Shown here piece after piece: positions 35,297 through 43,101 of a stretch of 64,000 nt of DNA (position 1 is its first letter; every line of letters begins with the position of its first letter). The stretch is from Planktothricoides raciborskii GIHE-MW2. Its GTDB lineage: Bacteria > Cyanobacteriota > Cyanobacteriia > Cyanobacteriales > Laspinemataceae. Position numbers and translations under genes: made by a program. Below the pieces are notes generated by a model, which saw nothing but the letters and a program-made list of their open reading frames with translations, was not told the origin of the DNA and did not search any database. The DNA lies in NCBI RefSeq assembly GCF_040564635.1, contig NZ_CP159837.1:5877001-5941000 (forward strand), in the 5' to 3' direction.

Positions 35297-35584
35297 TCTC
35301 CCTGATCCCAATATCATCATAGCATGAGTCCGCTCAAGAATACAGGAATATTCTTGGCATTTGGTCTTCTTCTGACCTTAGAAGAAGGCCAAAAGTGTTT
35401 TTTTGATTGGCATTATTACCCAAAAATATAACTAAAAGCATCTTTATATTCTGGATTTTCAAATCTTAAATAACTATAAATACCTAACTAATTTAAACAC
35501 TAATGTTTAAACCATAATAATTTTTTTGATTTAGCAAGCAAATTTAAAATAAAATTTTTAAAAAACAGATCAAAAAAGTCAAAA

Positions 35585-37378
35585 ATGTCAAAATGCTCAA
35601 AGTTACTCAAACATGATCTGGTTTGTCAAACCATGAATTACTCAGATAGAAAATCTTTTGACGATCGGGGGAACAGTCAGCCAAAGGATGAATTCATTCC
35701 ACGGGCTGATTTCCAAAAAAAGCATCATACTATTTATAACAAACAATCGGATATGGCGGATATGGACTATCAGCAAATCCAAAGGTATTTGCAGCAACTT
35801 GACCAAATGCTAAATCGAGGTCAAAATGCTGAAAAAGCAATAAACCAAATCAGTCTTGAGATTGACGAAGTTGAGGAATTTGAGGGGTTATCCGGGGAAT
35901 TACGATCGAGTGAACCGGCCAAAAATGAGGCTGAATTTGCGGAAACTACACTGGCGCTGGCTAATGCTGATGCCCAAGAGTTACAGTCCGGGGAAGGTAA
36001 GCCATCCCTCCAAGAATCTCCTGATTTGAAATCGATAGAAACCGCCGGAATTTTAGACGATTTACTACAGCCTTTTACTGCGGAGGCGAAGGAAGGAGAA
36101 TCGGTTGAATATCAGGAGTTACTGGAACAACTTGCCCTGGATCAGACGGATCCTAAAACGATTAAAGAAGTGAATGATTTATTAAATCGTTTTAGAGATG
36201 AAGTTAGAAATGAAGCGATCGCAGACAATCAGGAAATATCTATCTTGGCAGGGGCAGACTTGGCCGCAGCAGAAATTGGTAATGATGGGAGTGAATATAA
36301 CCAAGAGTCCAGTCAGACAATCTCTGAATTAGAGCATCTCGGTGCCGAAACGGAAACGGAAGCCAAAGCCAAAACCAAAGCCAAAACCAAAGCCAAAACC
36401 AAAGCCAAAGCCAAAACCAAAGCCAAAACCAAAAGCAATCGCTGGTTATCTGGGTTAGGGAAATTGATGCTATTTATGTTTCAGCCGTCGGTTAACTGTG
36501 CCAAAAAACAAAAGGTGCGGGCCGGTGTTTGGGGGTTTAGTTTAGGGATGATGGTTGTTATCTTGGTTGGTTGGGGGATTTATCACTATGTGCAAATTAA
36601 TCAGGGCGATCGGGAAAAACAAGTCAGTAAGCTTTTAGATGCTTCTCCAGAATTAGCCTTTTATCGGCTCAACGTTGATGTTCGGGGCAAAATCCTATCC
36701 TTAACCGGAAAATTACCCAGTGCTTATCTCCGGGATCGAGCCGAAACAATTGTGCGGTTAGCGGCTCCAGATTTAGTGTTGGATAATCAGATTATCGTAG
36801 TAGATCAGCCGGTGAATATGATGCAAGTAGCGGCTGAGGTTGAACAGGTGGTTAAAATTCTCAATCAAATTGATGGGATTAGCATTTCTGCGGAGTTTGA
36901 TCGGGGAAATGTCAGCTTAACAGGAACGTCTATTCAACATACTACCCTTAACAAGATTACTGAAATTTTTGCAGGCATTCCTGGGGTTCGTCAGGTTTCT
37001 AATCAAATGATAGTTCAGCCAATTTCTATTGGCATTCGGATTTATTTTAGGCAAAATTCTGCTCAAGTTCCTCCAGGAGACTGGGAAGAAAAGATTGAAC
37101 AGATTAAAGACATTCTCGAAAAATACCCCGGTCTGCATTTGAAAATTGTTGGCTACAGCGATCGCACTGAATTCTCTAGGGAAAATTTGGCATTGCAACG
37201 GGTTCAATCGGTGGAAAATATGTTGGAATCTCGCGGGATAGATCGCCGTCGAGTTCAGGCATTTGCCGGTACAGGTTCCCCGCCAGATATTGATTTGAAT
37301 CAAGAAAGATGGTTGCGGCGATGTGTGGTTTTTGAGATTATTGAAGCCGCAGCAGATTTAGCTAATTCGGGAAAATAG
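35585..37378 (+). CDS. BON-BON-OmpA envelope protein with KAKT-repeat linker
   Basis: A 597-residue single-pass membrane protein. N-terminal ~270 residues are acidic and helical, probably cytoplasmic, with MDYQQIQRYLQQLDQML (~59). A KAKTKAKT repeat (~261-284) precedes a transmembrane helix (AGVWGFSLGMMVVILVGWGIY, ~318-338). After it come two BON-like lipid-binding repeats (~350-415 and ~420-480). Then an OmpA-like peptidoglycan-binding domain (IYFRQNSAQVPPGDWEEKI to QAFAGTGSPP, ~495-580) with the LALQRVQSVENML helix. It would link cytoplasm, membrane and wall. Earlier Met codons at 35633, 35756 and 35762 are alternative starts. The stop codon lies in a tandem array. Confidence 0.82.
   Translation: MSKCSKLLKHDLVCQTMNYSDRKSFDDRGNSQPKDEFIPRADFQKKHHTIYNKQSDMADMDYQQIQRYLQQLDQMLNRGQNAEKAINQISLEIDEVEEFEGLSGELRSSEPAKNEAEFAETTLALANADAQELQSGEGKPSLQESPDLKSIETAGILDDLLQPFTAEAKEGESVEYQELLEQLALDQTDPKTIKEVNDLLNRFRDEVRNEAIADNQEISILAGADLAAAEIGNDGSEYNQESSQTISELEHLGAETETEAKAKTKAKTKAKTKAKAKTKAKTKSNRWLSGLGKLMLFMFQPSVNCAKKQKVRAGVWGFSLGMMVVILVGWGIYHYVQINQGDREKQVSKLLDASPELAFYRLNVDVRGKILSLTGKLPSAYLRDRAETIVRLAAPDLVLDNQIIVVDQPVNMMQVAAEVEQVVKILNQIDGISISAEFDRGNVSLTGTSIQHTTLNKITEIFAGIPGVRQVSNQMIVQPISIGIRIYFRQNSAQVPPGDWEEKIEQIKDILEKYPGLHLKIVGYSDRTEFSRENLALQRVQSVENMLESRGIDRRRVQAFAGTGSPPDIDLNQERWLRRCVVFEIIEAAADLANSGK
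36361..36432 (+). repeat. 12-bp tandem repeat coding for KAKT
   Basis: Units of AAAGCCAAAACC (some shortened to AAAGCC) repeat about six times inside the OmpA-type gene and encode the basic linker just before the membrane helix. Length units are multiples of three, so the frame is kept. Confidence 0.9.
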
Positions 37379-37447
37379 ATAGTTTGGTAGATAGTCTGGT
37401 AGATAGTCTGGTAGATAGTCTGGTAGATAGTCTCGTAGATAGTCTGC
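37376..37447 (+). repeat. 12-bp tandem repeat (TAGATAGTCTGG), 6 copies, starting at a stop codon
   Basis: The first three bases of the first unit are the TAG stop codon of the OmpA-type gene. Six units differ at a few bases. In the same frame each unit begins with a further TAG stop. Confidence 0.92.
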
Positions 37448-37544
37448 TGATGGTATTGAATCAATATAAAGGTTTTAGGTTTAACCCAATTACCGAATTG
37501 CTCACATGATCGCTCACATTCAATCAAGGGAAATTTGCCAATCA

Positions 37545-38375
37545 ATGATTCCTAAACAGGTGAAAAAAAGACACCCTGATGAACTGGTTTTAGCTACTTT
37601 CAGAATTCCATACGAAAAATGGGAGAAGTTTCAAGAGGCTGCCAGTGCATCTGGAACAACAGCATCGGCTACTTTATTGGCTTTTATTGAGGACTATCTG
37701 GCTAGATTTAATGCGGGAAATCAGCCAGAATTACTGGATTCTTTCGATTCCCCAGTTGATTCCTCATTAGAGGCCGAAGTAGAGGTTCCAGTAGCGAGTC
37801 AGTTACCGGAACAATCTCCGGTTAATTCTGGATTAGCAATCTCAGAAGTTCCTGAGTTAAATCGTGATTTCATTCCAGCAATGGAGCCACAAATTCAAAA
37901 ACTGCTTGAAGCCAAAATTCAGGAAAAATTAGAGGCAAAAATTGAAAAACAACTTGAGGCGAGAATTGAAGCGAGAATTGAGGAAAAATTAGAGGCAAAA
38001 ATTGAGGATATTGAACCGATAATACATCGGATTCAATCGCAAGTGAGTCAGTTAAGTAAACGCTTAGATAAAGTTGAACAGATTGTTGATAAATTTAAGG
38101 GAGCAAAGACTAAGAAAGACTCTGATTTTATCGATGTTGCTGCGGTGCCGATTGATGGGGATTTACATCAGCATAATTTAGAAAAAGATCGCCCCCTCAC
38201 TGAGGATGAGCAAAATGATATCGGGCTAACCCAAACCGCTTTATGTATAGAATTTGGGATTAATCCCAACACTTTAAACCGACACGCAAGTGTCCGGGGT
38301 TTGTCTACGGTGGAATATTTGCATCAGCTAACGGGCTGGTTGTATCGGAATGGGAAATATTATCCGCCGAAATAA
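37545..38375 (+). CDS. Hypothetical coiled-coil protein with possible N- and C-terminal DNA-binding segments
   Basis: 276 residues from the ATG at 37545 (the frame opens at 37506 but the added residues are unremarkable). N terminus: LVLATFRIPYEKWEKFQEAA then TTASATLLAFIEDYL, an arrangement like a ribbon-helix-helix protein. The middle (~125-200) is a coiled coil with near-repeats of LEAKIEEKLEARIE. The C terminus (LTQTALCIEFGINPNTLNRHA) reads like a small helix-turn-helix, then LTGWLYRNGKYYPPK. So it may be a DNA-binding or segregation-type protein; this is inference. Its last codons are part of a repeat unit. Confidence 0.7.
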   Translation: MIPKQVKKRHPDELVLATFRIPYEKWEKFQEAASASGTTASATLLAFIEDYLARFNAGNQPELLDSFDSPVDSSLEAEVEVPVASQLPEQSPVNSGLAISEVPELNRDFIPAMEPQIQKLLEAKIQEKLEAKIEKQLEARIEARIEEKLEAKIEDIEPIIHRIQSQVSQLSKRLDKVEQIVDKFKGAKTKKDSDFIDVAAVPIDGDLHQHNLEKDRPLTEDEQNDIGLTQTALCIEFGINPNTLNRHASVRGLSTVEYLHQLTGWLYRNGKYYPPK

Positions 38376-38377
38376 TC

Positions 38378-38487
38378 GTAGGGTGGGCAAATTGCCCACC
38401 GTACATTTAAACCGGAGTAGGGTGGGCAATTTGCCCACCGTACATTTCAACCGAAATAATCGTAGGGTGGGCAAATTGCCCACCCTA
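38378..38487. repeat. Three GTAGGGTGGGCAA...TTGCCCACC palindromes in tandem
   Basis: Copies at 38378-38403, 38417-38442 and 38462-38487, each a hairpin of GGTGGGCAA with TTGCCCACC. Spacers include CGAAATAATCG, which also forms the last codons and stop of the upstream gene. The array lies between convergent genes and may insulate them. Confidence 0.92.
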
Positions 38488-38499
38488 CATTAGTAGGGA

Positions 38500-39705
38500 T
38501 TAGGCATCATCCAGGGCAGCAATGCCAGGGAGCACTTTTCCTTCGAGCAATTCTAGGCTGGCGCCACCACCCGTGGAAATATGGCTCATTTGGTCAGCTA
38601 AACCGGCTTGTTCCACCGCAGCTACGGAGTCGCCACCGCCAATGATGGTGCTGGTGCCTTTGGGGGTGAGTTCAGCCAGGGTTTCAGCGATCGCATTAGT
38701 CCCAGCGGCAAACTTCTCCATCTCAAACACACCCATTGGGCCATTCCAAATCACAGATTTGCAATCCGCTAAAGCCGCTTGGAAGGTCTTGACGGAATCG
38801 GGGCCAATATCCAATCCCATCCAACCATCGGGGATATTTTCCACGCTGACGGTTTGGGTATTGGCATCAGCAGCGAACTTATCCGCCACCACCACATCGG
38901 TGGGCAGCAAGAACTCAACGCCTTTTTCTTTAGCTTTAGCTTCCAAAGACTTGGCCAATTCCAGCTTATCCTCTTCCACCAAAGACTTACCCACGGATAA
39001 ACCACGAGCTTTCAAGAAGGTGAAAATCATCCCACCACCGAGGAATAGCTTGTCGCACTTATCCAGCAGCGCAGAAATCACACCAATTTTGCTGGAAACC
39101 TTGGAACCGCCAACAATTGCGGCCAAAGGACGTTGGGGATTGTCAATAGCGGCTTGGAGATACTGAAGTTCTTTCTCAATTAAATAGCCAGCCACGGAAG
39201 GACTGAGATAGTGTGTCACCCCTTCGGTGGAAGCATGAGCGCGGTGAGCGGTGCCAAAGGCATCATTCACATATAAATCGGCCACAGCAGCCAACTGTTT
39301 AGTAAATTCTGGGTCATTTTCTTCTTCACCGGCATAAAAGCGGACATTTTCCAGTAATGCCACTTGGCCATTTTGCATGGCGCCCACTTGGGCAGCAACT
39401 TCATCGCCGATGCAGTCGTCACATTTGACTACTTCTTGATTGAGTAATTCAGAAAGGCGCTTGGCTACGGGGGTCAGGCGCATTTTTTCGTCTACTGTAC
39501 CTTTGGGACGACCAAAGTGGCTGCACAGAATGACTTTGGCGCCTTTGCCGGTTAAATCTTTAATGGTAGGCAAAGCAGCCCGAATCCGGGTATCATCAGT
39601 GATGTTGCCAGCATCATCCAGAGGCACATTAAAGTCCACACGGACTAATACCCGCTTACCCGATAAATCTGACTCAGACAAGTTTGCTACAGTTTTCTTG
39701 GCCAC
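38500..39705 (-). CDS. pgk: Phosphoglycerate kinase
   Basis: Interconverts 1,3-bisphosphoglycerate and 3-phosphoglycerate in glycolysis and the Calvin cycle. The 401-residue protein has [14 protein letters not shown] (~19-32), the substrate loop [15 protein letters not shown]-like [25 protein letters not shown], and the nucleotide loop [11 protein letters not shown] at the C terminus. It starts at GTG 39705, supported by an AGGAGGT (39712-39718, minus strand) six bases away. Transcribed divergently from usp. Confidence 0.97.
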   Translation of the reverse strand: MAKKTVANLSESDLSGKRVLVRVDFNVPLDDAGNITDDTRIRAALPTIKDLTGKGAKVILCSHFGRPKGTVDEKMRLTPVAKRLSELLNQEVVKCDDCIGDEVAAQVGAMQNGQVALLENVRFYAGEEENDPEFTKQLAAVADLYVNDAFGTAHRAHASTEGVTHYLSPSVAGYLIEKELQYLQAAIDNPQRPLAAIVGGSKVSSKIGVISALLDKCDKLFLGGGMIFTFLKARGLSVGKSLVEEDKLELAKSLEAKAKEKGVEFLLPTDVVVADKFAADANTQTVSVENIPDGWMGLDIGPDSVKTFQAALADCKSVIWNGPMGVFEMEKFAAGTNAIAETLAELTPKGTSTIIGGGDSVAAVEQAGLADQMSHISTGGGASLELLEGKVLPGIAALDDA

Positions 39706-39711
39706 AAAAAT

Positions 39712-39718
39712 ACCTCCT
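39712..39718 (-). promoter_or_regulatory. Ribosome-binding site of pgk
   Basis: A perfect AGGAGGT six bases from GTG 39705 fixes the start codon. Confidence 0.85.
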
Positions 39719-39895
39719 AGAATTTTCTATGTCTCGGTTAAAGTCCTGGAAAATCGATGCGAACCCTTTGTCTGTCCGGGAAGGCAAGCTCCCTGGCACA
39801 GAAAGTACACCGACGTTGCCAGACTTCAACCAGAGTAAATTTCACTTGTTTGTCGTAAACATTTTATACGAGAGTGTGTACCGTAAGAGGGTGCC

Positions 39896-40309
39896 ATGTT
39901 CAAGACCGTTTTATTTCCCATCGATCGCAGTCGAGAATCCCGCGAAGCTGCGGACAAGGTTCTCAATATTGTTCAAACCTACAAAGCTCGCTTAGTCTTG
40001 CTTTCTGTAGTGCCAAAGCCCCCAGAAGGGGAAGAGTTACCCCCAGACGAGGCGATGATGTCCCCGGAAGCGGTGGCAGAATTGCTAAAAAATGCTCAGG
40101 ATATGTTTTCTAAGGAAGGAATTGAAGCCGAAGTCATTGAACGCGAAGGTCAACCGGCTTTTGTGATTTGTGATGTAGCTGATGAAATCGACGCCGATTT
40201 AATTGTCATGGGTTGTCGGGGGATGGGTTTGACGGAGGAAGCACCAACGGAAAGTGTCACCACTTTGGTGATTAATCTGTCTCCCTGTGCAGTGTTAATC
40301 GTTCCGTAG
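39896..40309 (+). CDS. Universal stress protein, UspA family
   Basis: A 137-residue protein of the Usp fold, ATP-binding in many members and induced by stress or growth arrest. N terminus MFKTVLFPIDRSRESREAADKVL has the conserved Asp after the first strand. The C-terminal nucleotide loop reads IVMGCRGMGLTEEAPTESVT followed by CAVLIVP; the usual GxxGxxxxxxxGSVS is modified (GCRGMG...ESVT), so ATP binding is likely but less certain. Single gene, divergent from pgk. Confidence 0.88.
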   Translation: MFKTVLFPIDRSRESREAADKVLNIVQTYKARLVLLSVVPKPPEGEELPPDEAMMSPEAVAELLKNAQDMFSKEGIEAEVIEREGQPAFVICDVADEIDADLIVMGCRGMGLTEEAPTESVTTLVINLSPCAVLIVP

Positions 40310-40326
40310 TTTTTTACTTCTTTTTG

Positions 40327-40415
40327 AGGACTTACCCATAAACCCTAAATCTGTAGGGTTGATTCGCGAATCAACCCTACATGGAGGGGTTGATATTAAA
40401 TCATGCGTAAGTCCT
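40327..40415. repeat. 89-bp element with terminal inverted repeats around a 30-bp perfect palindrome
   Basis: AGGACTTAC (40327-40335) and GTAAGTCCT (40407-40415) form the ends, matching the ends of the 19598-19699 element at most positions. Inside, 40352-40381 is a perfect 30-base palindrome with centre TTCGCGAA. It lies in the leader of rbgA and creates a spurious upstream in-frame extension. Confidence 0.85.
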
Positions 40416-40496
40416 GTTTTTGAGGGTTCATGGGGATTATCCTATGAATCCTCACCAGACAAATGCCAGACAAAAAACTTAGGATTTCCTCTCATA

Positions 40497-41354
40497 ATGA
40501 TCATTCAATGGTATCCGGGTCACATTGCTAAGGCTGAACGACAGTTAAAAGAACAGCTAAAAATGGTGGATGTGGTGCTGGAAGTGCTTGATGCTCGTAT
40601 TCCTTTATCGACTCATCATCCCCAAGTACCCAATTGGGTGGGGGAAAAAACCCGGGTTTTGGTGGTGAATCGCATGGATACGATCGCCCCACAGGTGAAA
40701 GAGCAATGGTTGACTTGGTTTAAGTCTCAAGGAGAAACTCCCTATTTTACTAATGCTCAAAAAGGGGATGGGGTGGCCCAAGTCGCTAGGGCAGCAAAAT
40801 TTGCCGGAGTCGCGATTAATCAACGGCGGCGCGATCGCGGAATGTTGCCTAGACCCGTCCGCGCTGTGGTAATTGGTTTTCCCAATGTGGGCAAATCCGC
40901 TTTAATTAACCGCTTGCTGGGAAAACGAGTAGTGGAAAGTGCCCGACGCCCTGGTGTCACCCGTTCCCTGCGCTGGGTGAAAATTTCTCAAGAACTTGAA
41001 CTATTAGACGCCCCAGGAATTATTCCGTCTAAGTTGGAAAGTCAAGCCGCTGCCCTCAAACTAGCCATTTGTGATGATATTGGTGATGCGGCCTATGATA
41101 ATCAACGAGTCGCAGCGGGAATGATCGATTTGCTGACGCAATTGGAACGCCACGAGATTGGGGTAGTTGGCGCAAAATGTTTAGCCTCTCGCTATGAATT
41201 AGATCCCACAGAAATGACTGGGGAACAATATCTGCATACTTTAGCGGAGTTACGGCATCGTGGGGATGTGGAACGCACCGCAAGGCAGTTATTAAAAGAG
41301 TTTCGCAAAGGAGTCTTGGGTCCGATCGCCTTGGAGTTGCCACCGCAGCAGTAG
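40497..41354 (+). CDS. ylqF: Ribosome biogenesis GTPase YlqF/RbgA
   Basis: Circularly permuted GTPase required for late assembly of the 50S subunit. From ATG 40497 the 285-residue protein begins MIIQWYPGHIAKAERQLKEQ, the typical start; the 46 codons upstream in frame translate a repeat element and are excluded. Order of motifs is permuted: G4-like NRMD (~59), then G1 FPNVGKSALINRLLG (~127), G3 DAPGII (~172). C-terminal helical domain ends GPIALELPPQQ. Repeat-rich sequence follows the stop. Confidence 0.94.
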   Translation: MIIQWYPGHIAKAERQLKEQLKMVDVVLEVLDARIPLSTHHPQVPNWVGEKTRVLVVNRMDTIAPQVKEQWLTWFKSQGETPYFTNAQKGDGVAQVARAAKFAGVAINQRRRDRGMLPRPVRAVVIGFPNVGKSALINRLLGKRVVESARRPGVTRSLRWVKISQELELLDAPGIIPSKLESQAAALKLAICDDIGDAAYDNQRVAAGMIDLLTQLERHEIGVVGAKCLASRYELDPTEMTGEQYLHTLAELRHRGDVERTARQLLKEFRKGVLGPIALELPPQQ

Positions 41355-41659
41355 GAGGGAGCGGGGGTGCAGGGTGTAGGGTGTAGGGTGTAGGGTGTAG
41401 GGGAAGAGGATGCATAGGATGCATAGGATGCATAGGATGCATAGGATGCATAGGAAAATTCTCTATTCTCTTTTCTCTATTCTCTTTTCTCTCTTCCCCC
41501 CACACCGATGGCGGCCGATGGCGGCCGATGGCGGCCGATGGCGGTCCTACACCCTACACCCTAAACCCTCTCTTCCCCACACCCCACATCTTTCCGTGTG
41601 AATGTTGCTCAAATTTCCGAGATACTAGATATAGATGAACACTGTTGTGGAGAAAAACT
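41355..41659. repeat. Spacer made largely of 10-bp tandem arrays
   Basis: 305 bases. It holds GTGTAGGGTGTAGGG units (~41370-41400), GGATGCATAG x ~5 (41408-41454), TTCTCTATTCTCTTT units (41459-41492) and GATGGCGGCC x 4 (41506-41545). No gene. Two different 10-bp arrays so close together suggest repeated slippage. Confidence 0.9.
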
Positions 41660-42811
41660 GTGCTACTAACAAAAGGCTTTGAGGTCGAAATGTACACAGG
41701 CACCCCGCAGGGGGATATTATCGGCCTCTCGGACAAAATTGTCGCGGCGTTAAATCGGTTTGTCCGCGAACCCGATAGCCGAAATGTGGAATATACGACT
41801 CCGCCGTTATGTTCCTACGATCGCCTATTGTGTGACTTGGTTCGACCTCGGTTGCAGCTACGAGACTATCTGAAAACATTGGGGGACTATACCCTGGTTC
41901 CGGGTAGTACCTTGTCCTTGGGTCACAGCGATCGCTTTTATCGGTCAGACCCAGGCAACCCTTACCATGACTATATCGAGCAAACTTATGGCACAAAAAT
42001 CGTCACCGCCAGTATTCATATCAATATTGGCATTGAAGATCCAGAAGTGCTGATGCGGGCTTGTCGAGTGATCCGCATGGAAGCCCCTCTCTTCCTTGCC
42101 CTGAGTGCTTCTTCTCCGTTTTTAGATGGGGAAGTCACCGGCTATCATTCAACTCGGTGGCAGTTATTCCCGAAAACGCCTGTCCATGTGCCTCTGTTTG
42201 AAAGTCACAGCCATTTTATCCGCTGGACGGAAGAACAACTCGCAGCCGGGACAATGCAAAATGTGCGGCATTTATGGTCGTCGGTGCGTCCCAATGGGGA
42301 TCACCGTCCTTATAATATTAACCGCCTGGAACTGAGGATTTGTGATGCGATCGAAGACCCGATCGCCTTATTAGCTATTGCGGCATTCTTAGAAGCCCGA
42401 ATTATGCAGGTAATAGCAGACCCCAACTTAGATCCCCTGGTGCAAAGCCAACTCCCAGCCCAAAGTCGCGCTGAAGATTTAGCCAGTCTCGCTGATGCTA
42501 ACGAAACCGCCGCCGCTACCAATAGTTTAGATGCTGAGTTGCGCCATTGGGTTGATGGTAGAACAATTTTAGCCCGGGATTGGATTGCTGAACTATATGA
42601 AGAAATGAACCCTTTGGCCAAAGAACGGGGTTTTGCTTGCTTCCTTTCACCCCTGAAAAAAATCTTGCGTCAGGGGAACCAAGCTCAACAATGGTTAAAA
42701 CTTTATGAAGGAGGGACGGATATTCGCACGGCGATCGCGCAAGGGATTATCGCTATGATCAAAATGGAACATGAACTAGAAGATAAATTATGTCAACAAT
42801 TGGTGGCGTAA
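41660..42811 (+). CDS. gshA: Glutamate-cysteine ligase, cyanobacterial type
   Basis: Catalyses the first step of glutathione synthesis. The 383-residue protein from GTG 41660 begins VLLTKGFEVEMYTGTPQG (read as Met-initiated), matching the cyanobacterial GshA family. GGAG at 41649-41652 is seven bases away, which favours this start over TTG 41645. Further family segments are EPDSRNVEYTTPP, LVPGSTLSLGHSDRF, ASIHINIGI and RLELRICDAI. It is a member of the carboxylate-amine ligase superfamily and not of the E. coli GshA subfamily. No gshB nearby. Confidence 0.92.
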   Translation: MLLTKGFEVEMYTGTPQGDIIGLSDKIVAALNRFVREPDSRNVEYTTPPLCSYDRLLCDLVRPRLQLRDYLKTLGDYTLVPGSTLSLGHSDRFYRSDPGNPYHDYIEQTYGTKIVTASIHINIGIEDPEVLMRACRVIRMEAPLFLALSASSPFLDGEVTGYHSTRWQLFPKTPVHVPLFESHSHFIRWTEEQLAAGTMQNVRHLWSSVRPNGDHRPYNINRLELRICDAIEDPIALLAIAAFLEARIMQVIADPNLDPLVQSQLPAQSRAEDLASLADANETAAATNSLDAELRHWVDGRTILARDWIAELYEEMNPLAKERGFACFLSPLKKILRQGNQAQQWLKLYEGGTDIRTAIAQGIIAMIKMEHELEDKLCQQLVA

Positions 42812-43101
42812 ACGTTCCCTGATTGTCGATATAAGTAGGTGGGCATAAATGAATTCAGTATATACTCACCAGATAAAAAGCTGTCATTCCCGCAAATGCG
42901 GGAATCCAATATATTGGAAAATCATCTCACCCTATTTTTTAGGCATTGATTCTCATGTTTGATCCCCCCAACCCCCATTAAGAATGGGGGATAAGAAAAA
43001 TCATATTTCTCGGTCATTTCCACGTTCCCAGGTAAGACCTGGGAACAATCATTTTTTAATTTTTCGCCTCAAGCAAAAGTGATGAAAAACGGAGGCAACA
43101 G
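42812..43101. repeat. Spacer with three hairpin repeats
   Basis: No gene. ATTCCCGC/GCGGGAAT with a 4-base loop at 42886-42905 (family also at 50090 and 54922), CCCCCATT/AATGGGGG near 42972-42990, and GTTCCCAGGT/ACCTGGGAAC near 43024-43045, just before the next gene. Confidence 0.85.

Noticed and set aside
38522-39166. 214-residue open frame opposite pgk
   Set aside because: It is the antisense shadow of a strongly conserved gene; codon pattern belongs to pgk.
40359-40496. 46-codon extension of YlqF
   Set aside because: It lies over the 30-bp palindrome and right terminal repeat of the 40327-40415 element and does not resemble family members.
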